The notes under the pieces: generated by a model
What the model was told of the DNA's origin: nothing
Databases searched by the model: none
Seen by the model: the letters and a program-made list of their open reading frames with translations, nothing else
Source of the DNA: Candidatus Kuenenia stuttgartensis
Lineage (GTDB): Bacteria > Planctomycetota > Planctomycetia > Planctomycetales > Planctomycetaceae
Direction: 5' to 3'
Length of the DNA: 64,000 nucleotides
Assembly (NCBI GenBank): GCA_945906725.1
Contig: CAMDRI010000006.1
Coordinates: forward strand, 1-64,000
Shown here: piece by piece, positions 7,401 through 16,750 of the stretch
Numbering within the stretch: the first letter of the stretch is position 1
How the letters are laid out: each line of letters begins with the position of its first letter
Translations under genes and position numbers: made by a program

Positions 7401-10050
7401 GCTCGGTGCGATACCGCTCCAGTCGCTGCGTCAGCTTCGCGAACTCACCAGGGAAGACGGATAGCTCGGCGAGCTTGCGGACGATTTCGATGCGGTCGTC
7501 GGGCTTCGCAGTCTGCTCGAAGACGCGCCAGAGGATTTCGCGGGCCTCGATGAGGGGGCTGAGGGCTGAGGACTGCGAGGCAAGGGCCGCCGCATTCTTT
7601 GTTCTGTCCTCGCCCCTCAGTCCTTGCCCCTCAGCCGGTAATTCCATCAGCCGTTCGACCAGCTTCAGTCCCAGCCGTTTGTCCGCCACGTTCTGCCGTG
7701 ACGCTCGCCGCAGGATTTGCAACGCCTCGGTGCTCTGCCCGAACCGCAGACAGACATCGACGACGAACTCCACGTTTTCCGGATTCCCTGGAGTGGCCGC
7801 GAGCAATTGCCGCCCCGCCTTCAACGCCTTCTCTTTGCGGCCGAGCTTCTGTTCGAGTTCCGCGATCGAGCGGAGCGAATCGATCTTGAATCGTCGATCG
7901 ATCTTCAACAGCCGTTCATAAAGCTCGACCGCCGAAAGCCACTGGCTGTCGAGCGTCAGCATTCTCGCTGCAGCTTGAAGGAAGACGCCGTTACGCGGCG
8001 CGAGATGGATGGCTTTGCGCGCGGCAACGGTTGCTTCACGCAGTTTGTCGGCGGCTTCGAGGTATTTGGCCAAGCGGAAGTACTGTGCTGCGGGAGTCTC
8101 CGCCACATGCTCCAACTTCCCTTGGGTGAGGGTCTCGGTTTCTTTAACATTTTTGCCGGACTTGTCGTCGGTGGGCTTATTCAGTTTGGCTGTGCCGCGA
8201 TCGGGAGTCGCTTGGACCGACGGTCCCTTACCCGGCCTTCGGCCACCCTCTCCCAAGGGGGTAGGGGACGTTGACGATGCCTTTGCGAGTTCGGCTTGTA
8301 ATTCTTCGATGCGGCCGGTCAGCAACTCGGACTCAGACAACACCTTGACCTCGACCTGCACAACGCGGTCGAACGTCTCCGGCGTGTCGGCCAGCGCAGC
8401 GGCTTGGGCGAGCGCGGACATGGTCGAATCAAACTGCTTCCACTTACGACGCAGTTCGGCCTGCTGAAATCGCAGTTCCAGCGACTTGCGATCCAACTCG
8501 CACGCCGCATCGATGGTCGTCAGCGTCTCATCGCGATATCCGAACCGAGAAAACACGTCTGCCAATTGCGCCAGGTTGTTCGCGTTGCGTCGCGGTTCCT
8601 CGGCCATCGACCGCCACGCCGCCAGAGATTCGTCCTTCTTGCCGGCCGAGTCCAACACCTCGCCAAGTTGTTCGCGGTGCGAGAGCGTTTCCGGTTCCAA
8701 CTCGATCGCCCGCCTCAGTAACTCTTCCGAGTCGTGCAGCAGCGACTTGTCGGCCGATGACATCAACCCCGCGACCTGCGCTGCAACGACCGCGTCGTTC
8801 GGCTTCGCCTCGACGAGCTTTCGCCAGATGGAGGCAGCAGCCTTCGCTTGCTCGGACCGATCGATGTCGTCCTGACCTCTAACCTCTGCCCCCTGCCCCC
8901 TCAAAACTGCGAACCCCCAATCGCGGAGGTAATCGGGATTGTTCGGTGCGATTCGATCGAGCTGCGCGAATTGCGCGATCACTTCGGCGAACTGCTGGTC
9001 CGACTGCAACAGCTCGATCAGTTCCAATCGCAGGTCAACGGAGGACGGCGCGAGCATGATGCCCGCTTCCAACCGCGTCCGCGCATCCTTCCGACGGTCT
9101 TGCGAGACTAACGCTCGCGACAGCCGCACCACCGCATCGAGATCCTCCGGTTGCTTCAACAGCCGCTCTTCGTAGTGCTTTATGAGGCCCGCCGCATCGT
9201 CCTTCGTGAGGAACGCCTCCTCGACACGCCGCCGAGTTTCTCGAAACAGCCAGTGGTCCGGCTTCAGCCCACCGAGAAGTTGATCGGCCTCGGCCAGCGC
9301 TCTCTCAAACTGTCCCAGCTTCAGCCGCAGATCAACCGCTTCGAGTTCAAACTCCGACCGCTGATACAAGTCCTTCGTCGCTTTTGCCAACGCCTCGAAT
9401 CGAGGCAACGCTGCCTCCCAATGCCCATCGTCGAGTAATGTCTTCGCAACCAACTGCGGCACGCGCGGATCGTTTGGGACGAGTTTCTCCAACCGCGTCC
9501 AAACCTCGACCACCTTGTCTCCGGGAGCCAGCCGCTGTTGCACGCGGCCGAGCGTTTGGAACACATCGAGCAAATCGGTCGGTGCCGGCCGTCGCTGGAT
9601 CGCTCGTTCGAGAGCCTCGGCCGCATCCGGCCAGCGATTGAGTGTCATCAAGTTCTGGCCGAGCACGAATGATGCCACCGCGCTCTTCGGCAGCAATGCC
9701 TCCGAGCGTTCCAAGGCTGTCTGAGCGGATTCGGCATCACCCTGCGAGGCCTCAATCAGTCCGACCACCAACCAGGCTCGGCCCGCATCTTCGAATTCAG
9801 TCGCCTCGGCTTGCTCTCGCAACCGAGTGATCAACTCATCGAGCGACTCGTGATCGACATGAAACTCAACCACCTTGTCGAGCGCGGTCCCCCGTCTCGG
9901 ATTGCGCTCCAGAACGAGCAGAAACCGGTCAGCCGTTTTACGAGCTTCCGCCTCGGCTACGTCCTCGTCTTGCGAGAAAATCGGTCGTGCGACAAAGACG
10001 CACAAGCTGATCAAGAGGGCGAAGCCAAACACAAACAGGCGGGTATTCAA
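1417..10050 (-). CDS. Giant secreted tetratricopeptide-repeat protein (2877 aa)
   Basis: Signal peptide MNTRLFVFGFALLISLCVFVARPIFSQ followed by many TPR-like helices along the whole length; single uninterrupted ORF. Confidence 0.9.
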   Translation of the reverse strand: MNTRLFVFGFALLISLCVFVARPIFSQDEDVAEAEARKTADRFLLVLERNPRRGTALDKVVEFHVDHESLDELITRLREQAEATEFEDAGRAWLVVGLIEASQGDAESAQTALERSEALLPKSAVASFVLGQNLMTLNRWPDAAEALERAIQRRPAPTDLLDVFQTLGRVQQRLAPGDKVVEVWTRLEKLVPNDPRVPQLVAKTLLDDGHWEAALPRFEALAKATKDLYQRSEFELEAVDLRLKLGQFERALAEADQLLGGLKPDHWLFRETRRRVEEAFLTKDDAAGLIKHYEERLLKQPEDLDAVVRLSRALVSQDRRKDARTRLEAGIMLAPSSVDLRLELIELLQSDQQFAEVIAQFAQLDRIAPNNPDYLRDWGFAVLRGQGAEVRGQDDIDRSEQAKAAASIWRKLVEAKPNDAVVAAQVAGLMSSADKSLLHDSEELLRRAIELEPETLSHREQLGEVLDSAGKKDESLAAWRSMAEEPRRNANNLAQLADVFSRFGYRDETLTTIDAACELDRKSLELRFQQAELRRKWKQFDSTMSALAQAAALADTPETFDRVVQVEVKVLSESELLTGRIEELQAELAKASSTSPTPLGEGGRRPGKGPSVQATPDRGTAKLNKPTDDKSGKNVKETETLTQGKLEHVAETPAAQYFRLAKYLEAADKLREATVAARKAIHLAPRNGVFLQAAARMLTLDSQWLSAVELYERLLKIDRRFKIDSLRSIAELEQKLGRKEKALKAGRQLLAATPGNPENVEFVVDVCLRFGQSTEALQILRRASRQNVADKRLGLKLVERLMELPAEGQGLRGEDRTKNAAALASQSSALSPLIEAREILWRVFEQTAKPDDRIEIVRKLAELSVFPGEFAKLTQRLERYRTEPKLRRDASLALVQVHEQAGDTQQARRELERWLPQAPRDPALLARMVSLCESTGDLAAAIAHQQRLAEVTRKREADEHLIVLLRRAGHDADADILATRWLETERDPVKVLREIDRLLTSANGPTEKQQLRLALTLAQASLDRDPQNWEFLVRQAFALAVLGEADKALVVRNELLKLPLSDDAPSILVPNSTAKGSLFDRVERLRRRMRMPEMPIVDFGEARRIAIDGRLMVGVQGLHDYGRIGETRRPRVTHDTSDDSQLRRAWDEVYWWLSFTGPNEPLFKACLDLQAVAPDDPAVDWLAVQSLVFLRAERTGSSYGPQPTLAGEPLEGAVIDRLVASLRRLLPQDDVLSWGSDYSLPELIAREFLRAGQSERLAALLKEAEETSPNPNILGWLVRRAAERNDNDEVLRLLSKYVQTVAATPGFAALPKSEFRPGNPEFVAWWVQQLMIRRTLPAEQSQERILKLLDDVWEPLSHPQLPRRSNGFATRLVYILHSTSVPASTVTPVQAASTAQSGQNWLVWLTPERWKPITVDFPTITDDLDSAVLQVLFQAHAIAAEHKWSAALRERWQTKVAQAEPKSRKQFLGLLALSCLHVWSNEYDAALPVMRRLFDVTERNPDLQSDIAFFFQHREQFAEALELLDRIETNDGKLRKEIEQRAVRLAVKTNSVERLRVAAERLFGMKLDPAEEQQLASTLSGLGLHEQAEAIRQRLPQRAGNNLAVLQQAMQERIEAKKLDEACQIAEQIIRRTSPANTLIGSVQQSTFGGGQQARVITTTSTARTRALALLGQQGRLGPLIEQAEQQFDRSPQSLKLFGQLAELYGAEDHQHDAPASGRTSDNKDHSLARRSGSGEKIAKLLVRLADSNAPDPQFRLTLARALVSAGKAQLAVPHFLFAIERLPNATAQVLFEAEQILSELGHVDELAAIVLKSKLAVNDQQRVELFRRIVQRLEGPPIRAKLIIQLFEKAFREAPDFRPMLAAQLLVVSESVWQQEEMWPIARDLAVPDETRKSPGPWYGIDVSRRHSGKQIDSMTRRTVELAAQLKRLDELAAIVEAARQTHPDWTLGGNVTLGMIRLKQGKLDEAKKLFAIVIPKSDAFPIQFGPKLSDYQGFDLLTCGIGVELAHAQDFNSAASFYELSSDTETVLEHCRWFGKEPSMQQLAVRIVNRMLAGLDDPAELTRQAGSPLFVEAAKIAAEIDQPYVAAKLAQAMITRWQLPGANNSDGGTWLEQLEQRFANSRAAIKPEMLPTILASANDRPPGGIDLLSHVTGDSLTNLRLDSPFVSLLKVTVKDKDLWAKWTESLRRMGTLDRPSDSANEKNKTGNPPKAEHPTDLSLAILASLTELFAPNSSPERTALPQLVETAKSYLKTERSRNAPAGFHPQLGVWLVARECLAREEYRKLGHELADLATESASLHFDPRFQWAILRERGELALKSGDKQLARTLWTRLAEDVLRPRSAEDAVPMLIGKQFVWSVNWTITRLNRARDLCRLTLSAEMPDLSLAIFRDAINGSKKISSRTQTQAEPLDDVFLSVVNLSEDILATWDTLEPEWRASGVSADEIFTTLLECVLPTNRPDKVFVFAVERPDVSVRPTEARPQSLALRLVEQAIAEKRNDQLAQRLAEREKTVKYKLPLRLIQLLLARQTNNEQRLDAELVQLEDLDWSQPVFQSSRIATHIVSLLAPLTQRRVQVAKLFENLIAPLSKAYSRSEHPLADMRRWIAKQQLADGQIDKAKETVSAHFRHMDQVWSATGAMDGQHLRRLELLAIATDYASAGLTQEAITLLAQVADARWPDRYSDENPGPVLAILEAKLKSRPAQERYELWRAWSLPNDGVKSMRMLTGSLAGKSEIRNPKSEIADLKSQISDLKSSAFLLVEAAREADRLAELDAFVEEQMKQRPSDRIHVLLALIHFANRAPAVAETLVRQQITLWEVQAGKNNSATRTRVWDDWLLSVACSRQESLRELGEMLAKQSASGARDLKDDVLLNLMRQ
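1787..1857. repeat. Heptad word repeat (AAATCTC)n / (AAATCCG)n inside giant TPR CDS
   Basis: gatttcaaatctgagatttgagatttgagatcggcgatttcggatttcggatttcggatttcggatttccc, coding KSEIRNPKSEIADLKSQISDLKS. Confidence 0.9.
3461..3482. repeat. GGACGGTCAAGAGTGCCCrTCC repeat arm inside giant TPR CDS
   Basis: 21 of 22 nt identical to the right arm of the 55897-55963 palindrome. Confidence 0.85.
4858..4916. repeat. 21-bp perfect inverted repeat ACGACGCGCCAGCGAGTGGTC inside giant TPR CDS
   Basis: Arms 4858-4878 and 4896-4916, 17-nt loop. Confidence 0.95.
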
Positions 10051-10401
10051 AGCAGGAATCTCCGGCGCAGACCGATCGTCACGACGAGTCTATCGCGAGC
10101 CAAGATGGCCAGCCAGCAGCGGTTTTGATGCCGTCGTGATCGCTGTCCGCTGGAGTTCAGCACGTGGTTCGAGCCAAAACCAGCACTCGACCAACTCGCC
10201 GGAAACCGCTACCATCCCCTCCCCTCGAATGACACACCGAAATGACTTTCCCCGACCGGGCATGCTCAGGTGAGTTCCAGGCTTCTGCACTACTCGCTGT
10301 CGAGTGGTCGATCGCAAGTAACATGTGATCCCGGAGTCGCGCAAAAGCCGACGAGCCACCGGGGCAAGCTCGGTGGATTGGCTTTGTTGGTTAAAGGTTT
10401 C

Positions 10402-12207
<1,806 letters not shown>

Positions 12208-12214
12208 GTGGCCT

Positions 12215-12272
12215 AGCACGACGCGCCAGCGAGTAGTCGCACATCAGCAGTCACTCGCTTGCGCGTCGTGCT
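12215..12272. repeat. Imperfect palindromic repeat, CACGACGCGCCAGCGAGT family (intergenic copy)
   Basis: agcacgacgcgccagcgagtagtc ... tcactcgcttgcgcgtcgtgct; same core as 4858-4916 and 57342-57367. Confidence 0.85.
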
Positions 12273-12328
12273 CGTTTTGCGGTCACTCGTTAAAACGGTG
12301 TCACTTCAGCGGGCGAAGGAGACATTTC

Positions 12329-12979
12329 ATGCGTCGCACTCGATTTGTTCCGTAGTTCTCCGTGTTGTTGTTGGCCAGCTTCGCCGCGAGGATTGATGCC
12401 GCTGAGGAATGGATTGACCTCCTTCCAGCGACCGATCCCGCGAAGCAACGAGTCGAGGGGGCGTGGACAAAGTCGAGCGAGGGGCTCGTCACGAATGCCG
12501 CCACCGTTTCGCGGTTGGTTCTGCCCATCAAGCCTGCTGGCGAGTACGACTTCAAAGTCGCCTTCACGCGGCGAACCAGCCGGCATTCGGTAGGGTTGTT
12601 CTTCGTCGCGGGAGGCAAGCAGGCGGCGTTTGAAGTCGATGCCTGGGGCTAGCACCTCGCCGGCATTCAGGACATTAAAGGGTAACCGATCACCTCGAAT
12701 CCAACGCGTGTGGCGGATCAAACATTGGAGAACGACCGCAAGTACACTGCCGAGGTCCGTGTCCGCCGTGACAAAGTCCAGGTCTTTCTCGATAAAAAGC
12801 TGTTGACAACGTATCGCGCCGAGACCAATGGCGCACGCATGGTTGCTCCAAATTCCGTCGGCGGTCCCAGCACCCTGACTGACGACGTCGTAATCGACGG
12901 CAAGATCATGACCGGTCAAGACGACCCGACCGCTGGCGAGATGGGCCGGCAACTCGCGATGGCATTGCTGGCCAAGTGA
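12329..12979 (+). pseudogene. Degraded secreted LamG/DUF1080-like protein with three in-frame stops
   Basis: One frame encodes MRRTRFVP*FSVLLLASFAARIDAAEEWIDLL...[55 protein letters not shown]...; stops TAG 12353, TAG 12650, TAA ~12693 within an otherwise coherent protein. Confidence 0.75.
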
Positions 12980-13001
12980 GCCTCAGCGGTCGTGGGGCAC
13001 G

Positions 13002-13610
13002 TCAACGCGATCCGAAGTAGAACAGTGTCAACCCGAGTGCGATTCGGTCCACCAGTGGTGGCAGATTCAAGCCGAAGTCGAACACAGCTGGGACGGCCGC
13101 GACGATGATCGCTCCAAGCATGATCAGGGCTTTGATGTCTCCCCAAACCCCGGTGATAGGTTGAGCGCGGCGTTTACTGAACCAACTCGAAATGCCCCGT
13201 ACGATCGCGCCCAGTAAGTACGCGAACACCATGCTGAGCAGCGCGATCGCTTCAGGCGTCACCAGCTTTGGTTCTCGATACAGGTAGATCCCCAGTCCCA
13301 CAAAGTTCCCGATGATGATCGTGCGGATCGAGTTCTTGGGCAGGTAGAGCGGATGACGTTCCTTTTCGATGACCCCTTCTTGTTCCAGTCGCTGTAGCAC
13401 GGCTGGCGATAGCGACACGAATCTCCTCGATGTGAAGTAGTGCGCCAGCGCGATCAGTAATGTTTCAATCCACAACGGGTCCGGTGATCGACCGAGCGCG
13501 ACTCGCGTGACGACCACCGCCACGACGATCAGCGTCAGTAAAGCTCGCACACTGCCGGTCGGCAGTCCCAAAGGTGGCCACGTCTTCGGTGAACTCTCAA
13601 ACTCGTTCAT
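13002..13610 (-). CDS. Hypothetical multi-pass membrane protein
   Basis: 202-aa ORF with several hydrophobic segments (ALLTLIVVAVVVTRVAL, TIIIGNFVGLGIYLY, LIMLGAIIVAAVPAVF). Confidence 0.75.
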   Translation of the reverse strand: MNEFESSPKTWPPLGLPTGSVRALLTLIVVAVVVTRVALGRSPDPLWIETLLIALAHYFTSRRFVSLSPAVLQRLEQEGVIEKERHPLYLPKNSIRTIIIGNFVGLGIYLYREPKLVTPEAIALLSMVFAYLLGAIVRGISSWFSKRRAQPITGVWGDIKALIMLGAIIVAAVPAVFDFGLNLPPLVDRIALGLTLFYFGSR

Positions 13611-13625
13611 CGCGACCTCCTGAAA

Positions 13626-13655
13626 GCTGCCCTGCCGCAGGGCGACAGGGCTACG
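13626..13655. repeat. Palindromic GTAGCCCTGTCGCxxTGCGxCAG repeat
   Basis: gctgccctgccgcagggcgacagggctac; related copy at 19531-19562. Confidence 0.6.
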
Positions 13656-13657
13656 AA

Positions 13658-14965
13658 CTACTCCAGCGAATTGAACACTAGCCCGGTGAGCAGCTTCGGA
13701 TAGAAGAACGTGCTCTTCGGCGGCATCTTTTCGAGCTTGCTGGCGATCTCTTGGACGTGACCGATCTCAGCCGGCGGGACCAACACCGCGAGTTGACAGC
13801 TCTTCGCGTGTTGAGCTTCGATGACCTCGTCGAGGATGTGCGGGAACTTGAACGTCGGATTCGCCTCGGGATACGCCCGCTTCAGGCAATGCTCGACAAC
13901 CAACTTGTGCAGCAGCGCGACGCCGAGTCCGTGCCAAGCATCGCTCTGATCGGGAGCAATCGTTTTCATTGGCGACGCATCGGTGACTCGGCCAAACAAC
14001 CAGCGGCCATCTTTGATCGTGCCGAAGCCAAAGACGTCCTGGCCACCGTCGGCGGTGACCATCTCCCAGGCTTCCTTCGCGCCGGCAGCTCCAGTCCCGC
14101 AGTCCTCGAATTCAAAGTTGGCAGAAAGAGCGGATTGGAGTTCGTCGGCCGTCAGTTCCGGCAGACCGGAGAACAATCGGTGTGTCGGCAGAATCGCGAG
14201 ACCGGGGTCGTCCATGCCGACCAGCATCATCAGCACGAAGTTGGCCGGATGATTCTCGTCGACATCGTGGCCCTGCTCGATCAGCCAGCGGCGGTAGTTG
14301 CACGAGGTCTCGTAACGGTGATGTCCGTCGGCGATGAAAATCGGCTGCGACTTGAGCGAGTCGCGGACCTGATCGATCACCGCTCGGTCGCTCACCGGCC
14401 AGAAACGATGCTTCACGCCGAGATGATCGGTCGCTTCCAGCGGCGTCAGTCCGACGATCGCCTTCTCCAAAACTGCCTGAGCCTTCGTCTCTAGATCGGG
14501 ATACAGACCGAAGACCGGCGACAGATTCAAATTTGTCGCTTTGGTGAGCAACAGCCGATCCGCCTTCGGACCAGAGAGCGTTTGCTCGTGCGGGTAGACG
14601 CAGCCCCGGCCGAACTCTTCGAGGCGGCAACGGCCAATGAATCCCTTGCGGCAGTAGGTGCGGCCTTCCCAGTCGAACTCCTGGTGATAGACGTAGAGTG
14701 TGTCTTCTTTCTCCCGCAGCCAGACCCCTTCGGCCTGCCACTGCTTGACGAAGCCCGCGGCTCGCGCGTACTTGTCGTCCGGTGACGTATCTCCCGGTTC
14801 CTCGCGATTGAAGTCCACCCGGATGACGTTGCACGGATGCTGCTTGTAAAGCCGCGAGCGAAACGCCTCGTCGATGACGTCGTAGGGAGGCGCGACCACG
14901 TCCGAAAGATCGCCCACCTGAGCCAAGTCGTACCGCCACGCGCGAAAGGGAAGAATGTCAGCCAT
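13658..14965 (-). CDS. DUF1015 family protein
   Basis: MADILPFRAWRYDLAQVGDLSDVVAPPYDVIDE, FIADGHHRYETSCNYRR typical of DUF1015. Confidence 0.93.
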   Translation of the reverse strand: MADILPFRAWRYDLAQVGDLSDVVAPPYDVIDEAFRSRLYKQHPCNVIRVDFNREEPGDTSPDDKYARAAGFVKQWQAEGVWLREKEDTLYVYHQEFDWEGRTYCRKGFIGRCRLEEFGRGCVYPHEQTLSGPKADRLLLTKATNLNLSPVFGLYPDLETKAQAVLEKAIVGLTPLEATDHLGVKHRFWPVSDRAVIDQVRDSLKSQPIFIADGHHRYETSCNYRRWLIEQGHDVDENHPANFVLMMLVGMDDPGLAILPTHRLFSGLPELTADELQSALSANFEFEDCGTGAAGAKEAWEMVTADGGQDVFGFGTIKDGRWLFGRVTDASPMKTIAPDQSDAWHGLGVALLHKLVVEHCLKRAYPEANPTFKFPHILDEVIEAQHAKSCQLAVLVPPAEIGHVQEIASKLEKMPPKSTFFYPKLLTGLVFNSLE

Positions 14966-14974
14966 GAATTCCTC

Positions 14975-15043
14975 GTAGTGTGGGTCGAGCATCGAGACCC
15001 ACCATCAAATTTTTGGAGTCTCTTTGCAGGTGATGGGTCTACG
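14975..15043. repeat. Degenerate copy of GTAGGGTGGGTCGAGTCATCGAGACCCACC palindrome
   Basis: gtagtgtgggtcgagcatcgagacccacca ... gatgggtctacg; related to 21257-21334 and 61050-61127. Confidence 0.65.
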
Positions 15044-15737
15044 TTTTGGCGAATGCCCGCTGGGCCTCTGCCACGAAGCGGGCGAGGAGTTTAGTGTCCT
15101 TCACACCGGGAGACGACTCCACGCCGCTGGCGGTATCGACTCCCATCGGTCGCACGGCTTTGATCGCGGCCGCGACGTTGTCGGGAGTCAGTCCGCCAGC
15201 CAGGATCAGCGGCGGCCAGTTCGTTCGGTCGTAATCGCAGGCGATCAGTTCCCACGGCGCGACTGCCCCAGTGCCGCCGAACGAACCATCCACGCGAGCA
15301 TCCAACAAGCACCCTGCCAATGGCACGTTGAGCCGATTGCACTCAGCAAGGAATCCGGCGACTGGCTGCAAACTGTCACCGACACGAAACGCTTTGAGGA
15401 TCGCCCAGTCGGGATGACGTTGATGAAGGTCGGCGACGAATACCGGAGTCTCGTCCCCGTGAAATTGAATCGTCGTCAATCCGGATTGAGCGGTGATGGA
15501 CTCGATCTCATCCCGCGAGTGATTGACGAAGAGTCCGATTGGTCGGGCTGAAGTCGCAGAGAGTGCCGACACTATCTCTGCCGCGTCAGTCAGCGTGACG
15601 ATTCGCGGCGACTTCGTGAAGAAGTTTATGCCGATGGCAGCGGCTCCGGCATGAACAGCCGCCTTGGCCGATGCGACGTCTCGCAAGCCGCAGACTTTGA
15701 TCCAGCCAGGAGTGATGACCATCGCAAGCGTCCTCAA
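15039..15737 (-). CDS. trpF: Phosphoribosylanthranilate isomerase
   Basis: IKVCGLRDVASAKAAVHAGAAAIGINF, IQFHGDE, LLDARVDGSFGGTG, ILAGGLTPDNV, GVDTASGVESSPGVKD. Confidence 0.97.
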   Translation of the reverse strand: MRTLAMVITPGWIKVCGLRDVASAKAAVHAGAAAIGINFFTKSPRIVTLTDAAEIVSALSATSARPIGLFVNHSRDEIESITAQSGLTTIQFHGDETPVFVADLHQRHPDWAILKAFRVGDSLQPVAGFLAECNRLNVPLAGCLLDARVDGSFGGTGAVAPWELIACDYDRTNWPPLILAGGLTPDNVAAAIKAVRPMGVDTASGVESSPGVKDTKLLARFVAEAQRAFAKT

Positions 15738-15752
15738 AGTAGCCCTGGCGCT

Positions 15753-16709
15753 CTACTTGGTTTCCTGCATCGCCTCGAACTTGGCGATCCACTTTTCCGG
15801 ATCTTCCTCGAATGCCGCTTTGCAGCCGGAGCAGCAGACCCAATACGACTTTCCTTTGTGGCTGACCTGCATCGTCCCCAAGCCTTGCGAGATCACGCAG
15901 GTCTTCTCTTTGAAGTCGCTGTCGTCGAGTGCGAAGGACGTCCCCTCGCGCTGACTGGCCATCGTGTCAAATCGGACAAACCGCGAGCCGCGCAATTGGG
16001 CGAGTTCGAACAAGTAGCGGTTGTTGTCCTGCTGGTTCATCACGATTTGCCAGCGGTCCTTGGCGTCACCGGTCTCGGTGAGCTGCAGCTTGTAGGTCCG
16101 CTGCGGAGTCTGCTTCTTGTCCTCACCGGGCTTGTCAGTCGGCTCGGCGGTGAAGGTGCCTTGCAGCACGCGCTGTTTCCCGTCCTTGTCCGTGAGCGTC
16201 ATCTGGAATTTCTCGTCTTCGACGAGATACGTCAGCCGCGCCGTCTTGAAGTACGCGCCGTCCTCCTTCGTGGCCAGCGCCAGCGCTGGCTGAGCGCGAT
16301 CGGTCTTCCAATCCCAGACCCATTGCAGGTCTTCGTACGATTTCGTCTTGTCGATGATCGCGTGCCACGGGCCGAGCACCACTTGGATCGGCTTGAGCGC
16401 CTTCTTGACGTCGTCGAGTTGCTTTTCCGGCGGCACCTTCTTTTTCGCCGTCGTGTTCGTGCTGGACGTGTCTCCTCCTCCGAGCTTCACCGGAGCGAAC
16501 GACTCCGCGGGCGTGTCCTCTTTCGATGCTGAGGATTTGGATTCACCGCTGGACTCTTCACTTGTACTTGCCACAGGAGTTGATTTCTTCGAGTCGTTCT
16601 TCGGAGCCTTGCTCGTTTGTGGCTCGGTCGAACCACCGCAGCCGAGAATCCAACCGCTGACAACCAGCGAACCCAACAACGCACAGCAGCAACGTGTGAA
16701 AGCAGTCAT
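15753..16709 (-). CDS. Lipoprotein with C-terminal YHS/TRASH-like Cys motif
   Basis: Lipobox-like N-terminus (SGWILGCGG); C-terminal KSYWVCCSGCKAAFEEDPEKW. Confidence 0.8.
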   Translation of the reverse strand: MTAFTRCCCALLGSLVVSGWILGCGGSTEPQTSKAPKNDSKKSTPVASTSEESSGESKSSASKEDTPAESFAPVKLGGGDTSSTNTTAKKKVPPEKQLDDVKKALKPIQVVLGPWHAIIDKTKSYEDLQWVWDWKTDRAQPALALATKEDGAYFKTARLTYLVEDEKFQMTLTDKDGKQRVLQGTFTAEPTDKPGEDKKQTPQRTYKLQLTETGDAKDRWQIVMNQQDNNRYLFELAQLRGSRFVRFDTMASQREGTSFALDDSDFKEKTCVISQGLGTMQVSHKGKSYWVCCSGCKAAFEEDPEKWIAKFEAMQETK

Positions 16710-16750
16710 GACAATTCTCTACGGGTTTCGGATTTCGAGTTTCGGACTTC

